Shown here: positions 1 to 8,987 of the stretch, one piece after another
How positions within the stretch are numbered: the stretch's first letter is position 1
How the letters are laid out: every line of letters begins with the position of its first letter
NCBI GenBank assembly: GCA_947495985.1
Contig: CANMBD010000002.1
Location: 186,001 to 250,000 of the forward strand
DNA from: an uncultured Sphingomonadaceae bacterium
Lineage (GTDB): Bacteria > Pseudomonadota > Alphaproteobacteria > Sphingomonadales > Sphingomonadaceae
Direction of reading: 5' to 3'
DNA: 64,000 nucleotides
Position numbers and translations under genes: made by a program
The notes under the pieces: generated by a model
What the model saw: the letters and a program-made list of their open reading frames with translations, nothing else
Databases searched by the model: none
Told to the model about the DNA's origin: nothing

Positions 1-1904
1 TGCTCCTTGCCGGAGCCGCCAGGGCCCAGACAGTCAACACTTTCGTAAACCCGACCAACGGCACGATCAACGGCACAACCACCTGCGCAGCTCCGCTGGT
101 CAGAAACTTCTCTGTCGGTACGAGCTTTACCGTTTCGGATGTCGATATCGGCGTTTTTGCAACCCATACATGGCGCGGTGATATCCGCCTGACCCTGCAA
201 TCGCCAACCGGAACAACGGTTCAGCTGGTCAACGGCGATACCAACAATATCAATGGTGATAATTTCAACGTTCTGTTGAATGACAGTGGCACCCAAACCG
301 TCAATACTGATGGTAATACGGTCACCCATTCCACCACCGCACCGCCGCCTTTTGACAATGATTTCATTCCCAACAATCTGCTGTCTGCGTTTAACGGGGA
401 AAATAGCCTTGGTACCTGGCGACTGGAAATTTGCGATCTTTTCCCGACGCAGGACAACGGCACCTTCCAGCACGCAGAGCTCTATCTGACTGAGCAACCG
501 GCCAGTTTTGCAGACTTGTCGGTCAACAAGACGGTAAGCAACCCGACACCGGCCAATGCGACCAACATCACCTATACCGTCTCTGTCACCAATGCCGCAG
601 GGTCGACCGACAATGCGACCGGCGTCGTCGTGCAGGACACATTGCCGCTTGGCGTTACTTTTGTGAGCGCGTCAGGATTTGGCAGCTACGATAGCGCCAC
701 GGGTATTTGGTCGGTTGGCTCTGTTCCAATTGGACAAACCCGCACGTTGAATATCGTAGCGAATGTCACAGCAACATCGGGAGCCAGCGTAGTCAACTCG
801 GCCGAGGTGACCGCGTCATCCATCCTGGATTCTGATTCCACGCCCAATAACGGCAGCACCGGGGAAGATGATTATGATGAAGCCGCAATCACGGTTTCGG
901 GTACCAGAACTGCAGGCACGCCGCCCAATCTGGCCAGCATATGTCCGATTGCAAACCAGATAGTTTTTGACTGGGACAGCAATGCCTGGGCAGCAGGCTC
1001 ATTGAACAACAGTTACAACCTGACGGGAATCGGAACGATCAACTGGTCGGTCAGCTCGCCCGGCGTTTTTGTGAACGATGCTGGTTTCGGCGGCCAAAGC
1101 CCCAGCCTGGCCAACGCCAATAATGGCGGCTTTGCCGGAACGCAGCTTTCGCTGCACCAGTTTCTGGACTTCGCCAACCAGTCACAGACGGCAACGACAG
1201 TCCTGACTCTGCCAACTGCGGTTCCGGGGATGCAATTCACCGTGTTCGATATCGATTTTGCCGCCAATGACTTTGCCGATAAACTGACGGTCGTCGGCAG
1301 CCTTAATGGAACCACTGTCTTGCCGACGCTCACCAATGGAGTCGCCAATTATGTTGTTGGTAATGTTGCTATCGGCGATGCCGGCTCTGGCGGCACGTCG
1401 GGAGACGGCAATGTTGTTGTGACCTTCCTTGCCCCGGTAGATACAATCACGATCATCTATGGCAATCATACCACGGCACCAGCCGTCCCGGATGGTCAGG
1501 CAATCGCCATTCATGACATTAATTTTTGTGCGCCGCAAACAACACTGAGCGTCACCAAGATCAGCAGCGTTATCAGCGATCCTGTGAACGGCACCACCGA
1601 CCCGAAGTCCATTCCCGGCGCGACCATCCAATATTGCATATTGATTTCCAACGCCGGCAGCGCGACCGCTACGTCGATCAGCGCCACCGATACTATTCCG
1701 GGAAATCTGACCTATACGGCTGCGTCAATGCAAAGCGGGGCCAATTGTGGCTCGGCTTCAACCGCAGAAGATGATGACAATACGGGCGCAGACGAGAACG
1801 ATCCCTTTGGCGCATCCATCAGCGGATCAGTCCTTACTGCGACAGCTGCAAGCCTGGGGCCGGCAGAAGGCTATGCGCTAACATTTCAGGTCACCGTAGA
1901 CTGA
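1..1904 (+). CDS. Secreted P-domain / DUF11 repeat surface protein, 5' end missing
   Basis: The reading frame is open from the first bases of the window, so the gene starts upstream. The first codons read as the end of a signal peptide (Ala-Arg-Ala followed by Gln-Thr-Val), so little is missing. The next 150 or so residues look like a proprotein-convertase P domain (TWRGDIRLTLQSPTGT and GTWRLEICD). A DUF11 (conserved repeat) domain follows (ADLSVNKTV, ITYTVSVTN), then a jelly-roll-like stretch, then a second DUF11-like domain at the C-terminus. No protease catalytic domain is visible. Probably an exported, cell-surface or adhesive protein; its ligand is unknown. It ends with TGA and converges with the downstream minus-strand gene. 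Confidence 0.8.
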   Translation, partial: LLAGAARAQTVNTFVNPTNGTINGTTTCAAPLVRNFSVGTSFTVSDVDIGVFATHTWRGDIRLTLQSPTGTTVQLVNGDTNNINGDNFNVLLNDSGTQTVNTDGNTVTHSTTAPPPFDNDFIPNNLLSAFNGENSLGTWRLEICDLFPTQDNGTFQHAELYLTEQPASFADLSVNKTVSNPTPANATNITYTVSVTNAAGSTDNATGVVVQDTLPLGVTFVSASGFGSYDSATGIWSVGSVPIGQTRTLNIVANVTATSGASVVNSAEVTASSILDSDSTPNNGSTGEDDYDEAAITVSGTRTAGTPPNLASICPIANQIVFDWDSNAWAAGSLNNSYNLTGIGTINWSVSSPGVFVNDAGFGGQSPSLANANNGGFAGTQLSLHQFLDFANQSQTATTVLTLPTAVPGMQFTVFDIDFAANDFADKLTVVGSLNGTTVLPTLTNGVANYVVGNVAIGDAGSGGTSGDGNVVVTFLAPVDTITIIYGNHTTAPAVPDGQAIAIHDINFCAPQTTLSVTKISSVISDPVNGTTDPKSIPGATIQYCILISNAGSATATSISATDTIPGNLTYTAASMQSGANCGSASTAEDDDNTGADENDPFGASISGSVLTATAASLGPAEGYALTFQVTVD

Positions 1905-1928
1905 TTACGGTAGACTGATCACAGCAGG

Positions 1929-2396
1929 CTAGGCACCGCGTTTCAGGCGCACCAATACTTCATCCAGAGATGACAAAAATTTTGACCGGTCGGCCTTTGT
2001 GAAAGGCGGCGGGCCACCGATATTCTCTGTCCCCATGCCGGAGCGCAGGTCCGCCATAATGGCCCGCGTCGCAACCGCCGCACCGATGGAGTCTGCGGTA
2101 AATGGCTTGCCATTGGGCGCAAGCACTTCTGATCCTGCTTTAATGCAGCGGTCGGCCAGCAAGATATCAGCGGTGACGACGACCGTCCCCGCAGATGCCC
2201 GCTCGGCAATATAATCATCAGCCGCATCAAAAGCATCGCTCACCACCACGCGGCTGACCAGCGGATGCACCGGAATCCGGAAATGGCTGTTGCTGACGAT
2301 GATTACGGGTAGTTCGTGCCGATAAGCCACCCGGTAGATTTCGTCCTTTACCGGACAGGCATCTGCATCAACATATATTGGGATTGCGTTGGCCAT
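1929..2396 (-). CDS. YaiI/YqxD family (DUF188) protein
   Basis: This 155-residue protein has the family signature near its N-terminus (YVDADACPVKDEIYRVA) and the later conserved run TADILLADRCI. DUF188 proteins have a PIN-like fold with conserved aspartates (here in VDADAC and TADILLADR), which suggests a nuclease, but no reaction is established for the family. It lies 8 bases downstream of the DEAD-box helicase gene on the same strand and is probably co-transcribed with it. The length is normal for the family and the ATG start places the signature at residue 8. Confidence 0.85.
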   Translation of the reverse strand: MANAIPIYVDADACPVKDEIYRVAYRHELPVIIVSNSHFRIPVHPLVSRVVVSDAFDAADDYIAERASAGTVVVTADILLADRCIKAGSEVLAPNGKPFTADSIGAAVATRAIMADLRSGMGTENIGGPPPFTKADRSKFLSSLDEVLVRLKRGA

Positions 2397-2404
2397 AAGA
2401 CGGT

Positions 2405-4414
2405 TTAGCCGTTTCTGGCCCCACCATCTTTTTTACCTTCAAAAGGTCGCTTGCCGCGATGGGGCTTTTTCTTCTTGCCGCCAAAATCCCCTTTAGGCCC
2501 TGATTTGCGGTCGCCCTTGAAATCGGATTTTTTCTTGAAGCCGTCGCCTTCACCTTTGGCGTCGCGGCTATCAGCGGATTTACGCTTCACATAGGGTTTA
2601 CCGCCATCATCCGACTTGTTGCCATATTTTTTCTTGCCGCCGAAATCCCGTGCGTCGGACTTTCCACCGCCTGATTTGCGGTCGCCGAATTTTTTGGCGC
2701 CGAATTTCTTACCGCCAAACTTCTTCTTGGCATTGCTGTAGTCGCGGCCGCCACCGTCATTGTCTCGGCGTCCTCCCTTACGGTTGCGCTTGGCCGCTTC
2801 ACGTGGCGTCCCCTCAAACTGGGTAATCGTGATATCATCGGTGTCATCACCATTTGCGCGTTTCTCAGCGATGGCTTTGGTAAATTTGTCTACGACGCGG
2901 CGAGGAATTTCAAACAGGGTATCATCACCGTTAATCCGGATCGCACCAATTTCATTTTTCGTAATATGGCCACGGCGGCAAAGAACCGGCAAAATCCAAC
3001 GGGCATCGGCGCGTTGGTTGTGGCCGACATCCATCTTAAACCAGACGGTATCCTCGAAACCGGGACGCGGACCACCGGGCGCCGGTTTGGACTGCGCACC
3101 GCGGTCGAGCATCTGTTCGGGCGCCGGCATTTTTGCGCGATGTGACTGGACCAGCATGGCAGCGATTTCTTCCGGCGTTTTCTCCGCCATCAGGCGCTTC
3201 GCAAGCTCCTGATCATCCTCATCAATTTCAACGGGTTCGAGCAGTTTCTCCATCAACCGCTCAGCATCATTCTTGCGAATTTCGGCGCGTGTTGGCGCGT
3301 CTTTCCACTCCGCTTCGATCTTGGCACCGCGCAGCATCGATTCAATCCGCTTGCGCCGCTGATAGGGCACCACCAATACCGCCGTCCCTTTCTTGCCCGC
3401 CCGGCCCGTCCGTCCGGAACGGTGCTGCAACGTCTCTGCGTCACGGGGAATTTCGACATGGATCACCAGGCTAAGCGTCGGCAAGTCAAGGCCGCGTGCA
3501 GCAACGTCCGTTGCGACACATACCCGCGCACGTTTGTCGCGCAGGGCCTGCATCGCCTGATTGCGCTCACTCTGGGTATGCTCACCGGACAGCGCCACGG
3601 CGCTAAATCCACGATCCACCAGGCTGGCGTGCAGGCGGCGGACACTTTCCCGCGTGGCGCAAAACAGCATCGCCGATTCCGCCTCGTAAAAGCGCAGCAG
3701 ATTCACCACCGCATTTTCGGTATCGGCCGGTGCCACAGTGATCGCCTGATAAGCAATATCGCCATGGCCGCGATCTTCACCGACAGTGGAGATACGCAGC
3801 GCATCCTGCTGGTACCTTTTTGCCAGCGCGACAATCGGTTTCGGCATGGTTGCAGAAAATAGCAAAGTCCGGCGGTCTTCGCTGGTCGCGTCGAGAATTT
3901 CTTCCAGATCTTCCCGAAAGCCCATGTCGAGCATTTCATCCGCCTCGTCGAGCACCGCCGCGCGCAGCTTGCTGAGGTCAAGCGCACCGCGTTCGAGATG
4001 GTCGCGCAGACGGCCTGGCGTTCCGACAATCACGTGGGCACCGCGGCGCAGCGTGCGTCGTTCTTTGGAAGCATCCATCCCGCCAACACAGGTCGCAATC
4101 TGCACACCGGCAGGTTCATAGAGCCATTTCAGTTCGCGGCTGACCTGCAAAGCCAACTCGCGCGTCGGTGCGATCACGAGAGCCAGCGGCTCCACCAGAA
4201 AGGGGAAGCGGCCATTATCGTCCAGAAGCTGCGGTGCCATGGCCAGGCCAAAGGCCACCGTTTTCCCAGAACCGGTCTGGGCAGACACAATAAGGTCCCG
4301 GCCTTCGGTTTCCGGTTCCAGCACAGCGGCCTGTACGGCTGTGGGTTTTGCATATTCGCGGTTCGCAAGCGCTTCGGCAAGAAGCGGGGATACTGAAGAA
4401 AAAGGCATGTTCAA
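2405..4414 (-). CDS. DEAD-box ATP-dependent RNA helicase with DbpA-type RNA-binding domain
   Basis: ATP-dependent RNA unwinding, likely in ribosome assembly or mRNA turnover. Helicase motifs appear in order: AQTGSGKT near residue 45 (motif I), PTRELA near 83 (Ia), GTPGR near 132, DEAD near 155 (motif II), SAT near 187 (III) and HRSGRTGR near 335 (VI). A DbpA/CsdA-like RNA-binding domain follows at roughly 455-540 (WFKMDVGHNQRADARWILPVLCRRG). The last 130 residues are a low-complexity Lys/Gly/Asp-rich tail with repeated GGKK and KFG units, typical of RNA-binding extensions. At 669 residues it resembles DeaD/CsdA in architecture. The next gene follows after 8 bases. Confidence 0.93.
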   Translation of the reverse strand: MNMPFSSVSPLLAEALANREYAKPTAVQAAVLEPETEGRDLIVSAQTGSGKTVAFGLAMAPQLLDDNGRFPFLVEPLALVIAPTRELALQVSRELKWLYEPAGVQIATCVGGMDASKERRTLRRGAHVIVGTPGRLRDHLERGALDLSKLRAAVLDEADEMLDMGFREDLEEILDATSEDRRTLLFSATMPKPIVALAKRYQQDALRISTVGEDRGHGDIAYQAITVAPADTENAVVNLLRFYEAESAMLFCATRESVRRLHASLVDRGFSAVALSGEHTQSERNQAMQALRDKRARVCVATDVAARGLDLPTLSLVIHVEIPRDAETLQHRSGRTGRAGKKGTAVLVVPYQRRKRIESMLRGAKIEAEWKDAPTRAEIRKNDAERLMEKLLEPVEIDEDDQELAKRLMAEKTPEEIAAMLVQSHRAKMPAPEQMLDRGAQSKPAPGGPRPGFEDTVWFKMDVGHNQRADARWILPVLCRRGHITKNEIGAIRINGDDTLFEIPRRVVDKFTKAIAEKRANGDDTDDITITQFEGTPREAAKRNRKGGRRDNDGGGRDYSNAKKKFGGKKFGAKKFGDRKSGGGKSDARDFGGKKKYGNKSDDGGKPYVKRKSADSRDAKGEGDGFKKKSDFKGDRKSGPKGDFGGKKKKPHRGKRPFEGKKDGGARNG

Positions 4415-4507
4415 ATGTCCGTGGCAAAGATTGAAAGCCGCGCGGAAATGCCAATCGCCTGCGGTCTGTAATGAATATCGGTTGTCTAAAGAGTTTGCGC
4501 AGCGGGA

Positions 4508-5686
4508 TCATATTGCCTGACCGGCAGCATGGCCACTCGCCCAAGCCCATTGAAAATTATAGCCCCCGAGCCAGCCGGTGACATCTACGGCTTCGCCAAT
4601 AGCATAGAGTCCCGGCATTTGCCTAGCTTCCATATTTTTGGACGATAACTCCGCTGTGCTGATACCACCGGCGGTGACTTCCGCCTTGGCATAGCCTTCA
4701 GTACCGTTGGGCATGAAGCGCCAGTTCGACAATCGCCGAGACGCTTCTTCCAATTTGCGATCAGCAAGATTGCCCAGGTCGCCTGACAGCGCGAGCCGCT
4801 CCAAAAGAGTCTCGGAAAGACGGGTCGGCAAATGCGCGTTTACTGCTCTGCTTAGAGTAAGACGGGGCGCTTCCCGCTTCAATTTCGTCAGCCAGTCAGG
4901 TTTCAGGTCCGGCAGGAAGTCAACGCCGACCGGATCGCCGTGCCGCCAATAGGATGAAATCTGCAATATCGCTGGACCGGATAGTCCTTTGTGCGTGAAC
5001 AACGCGGCTTCGCGAAAGGCGGTCTTGCCGCAACTTGCAACAATGGGCGCTGATACACCGGAAAGCGAACGGAACAGGGTTTCTTCACCGCCAAGAGTGA
5101 GCGGAACGAGAGCGGGGCGCGGTTCAACGACCTTCAAGCCAAATTGCCGGGCTATGTCATAAGCGAAACTGGTCGCCCCCATTTTCGGAATGGAGGGTCC
5201 GCCGGTGGCGATGACCAGGGACGGAGCGGCCGCCGCTTCACTGCCATAGTCGACGTGATATGTGCCGTCGCTGTGGCGGATATCCGATACTGATCGCCCC
5301 AATGACAAAGTCACCCTGTCATCAGGACATTCATCCGTCAGCATCGCCACGACCTGCTTTGCTGAACCGTCACAAAATAACTGTCCCAGAGTTTTCTCAT
5401 GCCACGCGATGTTATGGCCGTTTACCAAGGCGATGAAATCTTGCGCGGTATAACGGCTAAGGGCCGACTTGGCGAAATGCCTGTTGGCCGAAAGATAACG
5501 GTCGGGGCCGGTATGAATATTGGTGAAATTGCAGCGTCCGCCGCCCGAAATCAGGATTTTCTTGCCCGGCTGATCCGCATGATCAATCAGCAACACCTTG
5601 CGGCCCCGTTGACCGGCAATGGCCGCGCACATCAATCCGGCGCCGCCCGCGCCGAGGATGATTGCGTCATATGGGGTTGGCGTCAG
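4508..5686 (-). CDS. HI0933/YhiN-family FAD-dependent oxidoreductase
   Basis: Flavoprotein of the HI0933 family (BaiN/YhiN-like NAD(P)/FAD-dependent oxidoreductases); the physiological substrate is not known. It carries the family hallmark GGGRCNFTN and the C-terminal block GGYNFQWAWASGHAAG. The dinucleotide-binding Gly motif (YDAIILGAGGAG) lies upstream of the first ATG/TTG candidates (TTG at 5635), so starting there would delete the FAD site. No ATG or GTG is available. A CTG at 5686-5684 overlaps the TGA of the GIY-YIG gene as CTGA and gives an N-terminus LTPTPYDAIILGAG of normal family length, so I place the start there (392 residues). Translational coupling to the upstream gene is inferred. 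Confidence 0.82.
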   Translation of the reverse strand: MTPTPYDAIILGAGGAGLMCAAIAGQRGRKVLLIDHADQPGKKILISGGGRCNFTNIHTGPDRYLSANRHFAKSALSRYTAQDFIALVNGHNIAWHEKTLGQLFCDGSAKQVVAMLTDECPDDRVTLSLGRSVSDIRHSDGTYHVDYGSEAAAAPSLVIATGGPSIPKMGATSFAYDIARQFGLKVVEPRPALVPLTLGGEETLFRSLSGVSAPIVASCGKTAFREAALFTHKGLSGPAILQISSYWRHGDPVGVDFLPDLKPDWLTKLKREAPRLTLSRAVNAHLPTRLSETLLERLALSGDLGNLADRKLEEASRRLSNWRFMPNGTEGYAKAEVTAGGISTAELSSKNMEARQMPGLYAIGEAVDVTGWLGGYNFQWAWASGHAAGQAI

Positions 5687-5931
5687 GATTTCAAAAACCT
5701 TTTCTTTGCAAATGCCCGACCAGAACCTGATTTCAGATATTTTTCAAAAGCCAGTGCAGTGTCGGCGTCATGGAAATAGTGGTACGAGATAATCCGCCAA
5801 GGCCTATATTTTGCAGTGTGCTTCGATTTACCAGCATTATGTTCAGCAAGGCGCGCCTCAACATCTTTGGTCAAGCCGGTATAAAACTGATCAGGAAAAC
5901 GATTGCTTTGAAGGAAATAGACATAGTGCAC
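5683..5931 (-). CDS. GIY-YIG superfamily small nuclease-like protein
   Basis: An 82-residue protein made only of a GIY-YIG domain. YVYFLQS at residues 3-9 stands for the GIY strand and FYTGLTKDVEARLAEHN at 16-32 for the YIG strand and the catalytic arginine region (Arg near 27). A conserved Glu lies in FEKYLKSG near residue 63. Such single-domain proteins are common in bacteria and their cellular role is mostly unknown. Its stop overlaps the likely CTG start of the downstream flavoprotein gene. Confidence 0.87.
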   Translation of the reverse strand: MHYVYFLQSNRFPDQFYTGLTKDVEARLAEHNAGKSKHTAKYRPWRIISYHYFHDADTALAFEKYLKSGSGRAFAKKRFLKS

Positions 5932-6013
5932 AGGTGAAAGCCCTCCTTCGCCAAGGCTATGGCGGGCAACCTTAGCTCGCTACCGGCAATATACAACGTA
6001 GAGATTTTGTGAA

Positions 6014-6056
6014 AATTGGCCTGCCAACCGAAGCTCGCGCAGCGAGCGAAGGTTGG
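6014..6056 (-). terminator. Hairpin and T-tract immediately 3' of tRNA-Ala
   Basis: On the minus strand the CCA end of tRNA-Ala runs directly into a near-perfect hairpin: arms CCAACC/GGTTGG and GCTCGC/GCGAGC separated by a 3x3 internal loop. A short TTGG/CCAA stem and four T follow. This is the expected position for a terminator or 3' processing structure. Because the outer arm includes the encoded CCA, the hairpin competes with the mature tRNA end. Confidence 0.5.
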
Positions 6057-6129
6057 TGGAGCCTAGCGGGATCGAACCGCTGACCTCTTCGCTGCCAGCG
6101 AAGCGCTCTCCCAGCTGAGCTAAGGCCCC
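6054..6129 (-). tRNA. tRNA-Ala (anticodon GGC)
   Basis: The minus strand folds into a full cloverleaf. The acceptor stem pairs GGGGCCT with AGGCTCC (one G-T pair). The anticodon stem is CTTCG/CGAAG with loop CTGGCAG, giving anticodon GGC. The T loop is GGTTCGATCCC, and CCA is encoded at the 3' end. Length 76 bases. It reads GCC (and GCU) alanine codons. Confidence 0.97.
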
Positions 6130-6211
6130 TTATGCGGCGCGTTTAATCCAAGCGCGCCGCTTATTGCAAGCCCCAAATGGTGCCTGCAGCTATCAAAATC
6201 AAGTTTCCTGA

Positions 6212-6538
6212 TTAAGTTTCGGCGTTGTCGTCGTCGTCACCTTTGCCTTTGGTGACACCCAGGTCATCGTCGCCGCCCAGATCAACCTCATTATCTGGTG
6301 AAGGCTCATCATCGTCGATGTTGATGTCCAGATCATCATCGGCCACTTCGTCTTCTTTTTTCGCGTCTTTCTTCGGCGCTTCTTCAAACGGCATGGGCTG
6401 TTTGGATTTCAGACCGGGTTCCGGCGTCCACGTCTCACCACATTCAATACAATTGACCGGGTCTTCTTTACCCAAATCGTAAAAACGTGTTCCGCATTTC
6501 GGGCAAGTTCTCTTCGTGCCCCATTCTGGCTTCACCAT
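6212..6538 (-). CDS. TIGR02300/FYDLN-type zinc-ribbon acidic protein
   Basis: The start is placed at the ATG giving MVKPEWGTKR, the conserved N-terminus of this alphaproteobacterial family; a longer frame reaching 6607 lacks similarity. Cys12, Cys15, Cys30 and Cys33 form a zinc ribbon around the FYDL signature. The remainder is an acidic, disordered tail rich in Asp and Glu. Function is not established; the zinc ribbon plus acidic tail suggests a nucleic-acid or protein-binding accessory role. It is transcribed divergently from aroA, with the tRNA-Ala gene downstream. Confidence 0.9.
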   Translation of the reverse strand: MVKPEWGTKRTCPKCGTRFYDLGKEDPVNCIECGETWTPEPGLKSKQPMPFEEAPKKDAKKEDEVADDDLDINIDDDEPSPDNEVDLGGDDDLGVTKGKGDDDDNAET

Positions 6539-6718
6539 GGCTGGTTCCAAATCCTTATTTGTCAGTAATATATAATGACCGCTCGCAAGAATTGCGGATT
6601 CGATCAATCAATCGGGCCGCGCCTTGCCATAGCTGAGCCGCGCTGTCAAAAGCCGTTTCACATCCTGAAACGAATCATCCGCAGTTCAACCGCGTATGAC
6701 CGCATAAAAAGCCCGTAA

Positions 6719-8086
6719 ATGACCAGCAAACCGACAAATCAGACTATAGTGGAAGCCAAACCGGCTTCATTCGCTCCCGGTGGCGCTTTAACGGGCCGCA
6801 TAACGGTACCAGGCGATAAATCCATTTCCCACCGCTCCCTGATTCTCTCCGCCCTCGCCGTCGGAAAGAGTCAGATTACCGGCTTGCTGGAGGGGGAAGA
6901 TGTTCTGGCGACCGCCGCCGCTTTGCGGGCCATGGGTGCCACGATCGAGAAAAAGGGCGACATCTGGACCGTCCACGGTGTCGGTGTTGGCGGATTAATG
7001 CAGCCCAAGGCCGCCATCGACCTCGGCAATAGTGGAACCTCCGTGCGTCTGCTGATGGGTCTGGTTGCTTCTCATGAAATCAGCGTAACCTTTACCGGCG
7101 ATGCCAGCCTTTCCAAGCGGCCGATGGGCCGGGTGATTGATCCGCTGTCCAACATGGGCGCAGAATTTACCGCGCGGATGTCATCTGACGGCAAAGCGTG
7201 TCTGCCGCTTGCCGTGCGCGGCCTGTGCCCGGCAGTTCCGATCGAATACCGCTTGCCGGTAGCATCGGCACAGGTCAAATCGGCGATCCTGCTGGCCGGA
7301 TTAAATACGCCGGGTGTTACCCGCGTGATTGAGCCGGTTCCCACCCGTGATCATAGCGAAACCATGCTGAAAGGCTTTGGCGCTGATCTGACGGTAGAAA
7401 CGGACAAGGAGGGCAGCCGGATCATCTCGTTGACCGGTGAAGCCGAATTGTCACCGCAAAAGATCAAAGTGCCCGGAGATCCATCCTCTGCCGCTTTTCC
7501 GGTTGTGGCTGCTTTGCTGGTGCCGGGTTCGGATATTGTGGTCGAGAATGTTGGCATAAATCCAACCCGCGCTGGCCTATTCACCATATTGCAGCAGATG
7601 GGCGGCGATATCAGCTTCAAGAAGAAACGTACTGTTGGAGGCGAGCCGGTCGCGGATATTCATGTAAAGCACAGCAAACTGACCGGCATTGACGTGCCGG
7701 CGGACGTCGCGCCCAGCATGATTGATGAATTTCCAATCCTGTTTATTGCCGCTGCGCTGGCCGAAGGAACGACGACGACCAGCGGCCTCCATGAACTGCG
7801 TATCAAGGAATCCGACCGCCTCAGTCAGATGGCAGAAGGCTTGCGCGTCCTTGGCGTCGAGCTAACGGAAAAAGAAGATGGCCTGATTATCACCGGAAGC
7901 AGCGGTGAACCGTTGCCTGGCGGCACCAACATGCCTGCGATCGAGACGGCTCTTGACCACCGGATCGCAATGAGCTTTGCCGTGGCGGGTCTGGCGACTG
8001 CTTCAGGACTCACGATAGATGATATCACCCCCGCCGAAACAAGCTTTCCCGGCTTTGCCGATCTCATGAAGACGCTGGCATCCTGA
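6719..8086 (+). CDS. aroA: 3-phosphoshikimate 1-carboxyvinyltransferase (EPSP synthase), class II-like
   Basis: Sixth step of the shikimate pathway: it joins phosphoenolpyruvate to shikimate-3-phosphate in the cytoplasm. Visible family motifs are GDKSISHRS (residues 32-40), LGNSGTSVRLLMG (102-114), SKRPMGRV, SAQVKSA, DEFPILFIAAA and ELRIKESDRL. The overall sequence follows the CP4-like (class II) branch: LLEGEDV, RPMGRV-x-PL and SAQVKSAILLAGLNTPG are all class II wording. Gly106 sits where the CP4 enzyme has Ala100. The gene starts a tight cluster: its stop overlaps the next start by one base, then cmk and rpsA follow, an order often seen in alphaproteobacteria. Confidence 0.97.
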   Translation: MTSKPTNQTIVEAKPASFAPGGALTGRITVPGDKSISHRSLILSALAVGKSQITGLLEGEDVLATAAALRAMGATIEKKGDIWTVHGVGVGGLMQPKAAIDLGNSGTSVRLLMGLVASHEISVTFTGDASLSKRPMGRVIDPLSNMGAEFTARMSSDGKACLPLAVRGLCPAVPIEYRLPVASAQVKSAILLAGLNTPGVTRVIEPVPTRDHSETMLKGFGADLTVETDKEGSRIISLTGEAELSPQKIKVPGDPSSAAFPVVAALLVPGSDIVVENVGINPTRAGLFTILQQMGGDISFKKKRTVGGEPVADIHVKHSKLTGIDVPADVAPSMIDEFPILFIAAALAEGTTTTSGLHELRIKESDRLSQMAEGLRVLGVELTEKEDGLIITGSSGEPLPGGTNMPAIETALDHRIAMSFAVAGLATASGLTIDDITPAETSFPGFADLMKTLAS

Positions 8087-8346
8087 TGCTTGGTGATTTC
8101 TCCGCCAACGTGATCGGCATATTGGGCAGTATATTGATTGTCTCGGCTTATGCTTACAACGTCTATGCCCGAAACGTGAACGCATTTGTCTATAACGGCA
8201 CGAACCTGATCGGCGCGCTTCTGCTCACCCTGTCACTGATGGTGCACTTCAATCTCGCATCCTTACTGCTCGAAATTGTCTGGATCGGCATCGCCTTGGG
8301 CGGCCTGTGGAAAGCCTATCAGGGGCGAACGGAGCAGCGGCCATGA
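8086..8346 (+). CDS. Small membrane protein, CBU_0592-like
   Basis: An 86-residue protein with three hydrophobic segments (about residues 8-26, 38-54 and 58-78), rich in Gly, Leu and Ile. It resembles the small CBU_0592-type membrane proteins found in proteobacteria, whose function is unknown. The start overlaps the aroA stop by one base and the end overlaps the cmk start as ATGA, so it is translated as part of the aroA-cmk-rpsA cluster. Confidence 0.75.
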   Translation: MLGDFSANVIGILGSILIVSAYAYNVYARNVNAFVYNGTNLIGALLLTLSLMVHFNLASLLLEIVWIGIALGGLWKAYQGRTEQRP

Positions 8347-8987
8347 TCATCGCGGTCGATGGCCCTACTGCCTCGGGAAAAGGCACGATCTCCAAAGAGC
8401 TGGCGAAGCATTTTGCCCTGCCCTTTCTCGACACCGGCCTGCTCTATCGGGCGGTCGGGTGGACCCTTCGGGAACAGCGCGGAAATGCCGATAACCCGGA
8501 TCATGCGCTTAAGGCATGTATGTTTGACGGCGCATTGCTTGACGAACCGGGCCTGCGCAGCGAAGCCGTCGGTGGTCTCGCCAGCCGTGTCTCGGTCCAT
8601 CCCGAGGTCCGCCGTGCGCTGGACAAGCGGCAGAAAGACTTTGCCTACCAGCCAGCGGGCGCCGTTCTGGATGGCCGCGATATCGGTACGGTCATCGCGC
8701 CGGATGCCGATGTGAAGCTGTTTGTGACCGCCTCATCGGAAGCGCGCGCCGTTCGCCGTTTCGAAGAAATGAAGCGCCGCGGCGAGAAGGTGAACTTTGA
8801 TGATATCCTCGCCGATATCCTGAAACGCGACGAACGGGACCGCAGCCGTGTCACGGCGCCGCTCAAGCCCGCGGAAGATGCGGACTTGCTTGATACGACC
8901 GATTTGACTATAGGCGACGCCGTTCAACAGGCAATTGCCTTGGTGAACGCGAAGATAAGCCGCCGGCGCGACAAAGATCCGGCATAG
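8343..8987 (+). CDS. cmk: Cytidylate kinase
   Basis: Phosphorylates CMP/dCMP to the diphosphate. The start is set at ATG 8343, which gives MIIAVDGPTASGKGT with the P-loop at residues 7-15 and overlaps the previous stop as ATGA; an upstream in-frame ATG would add 12 non-homologous residues. Other family features are FLDTGLLYR near the substrate-binding region and LDGRDIGTVIAPDADVKLFVTAS in the centre. The 214-residue length is normal. The cmk-rpsA pairing is conserved across proteobacteria. Confidence 0.96.
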   Translation: MIIAVDGPTASGKGTISKELAKHFALPFLDTGLLYRAVGWTLREQRGNADNPDHALKACMFDGALLDEPGLRSEAVGGLASRVSVHPEVRRALDKRQKDFAYQPAGAVLDGRDIGTVIAPDADVKLFVTASSEARAVRRFEEMKRRGEKVNFDDILADILKRDERDRSRVTAPLKPAEDADLLDTTDLTIGDAVQQAIALVNAKISRRRDKDPA

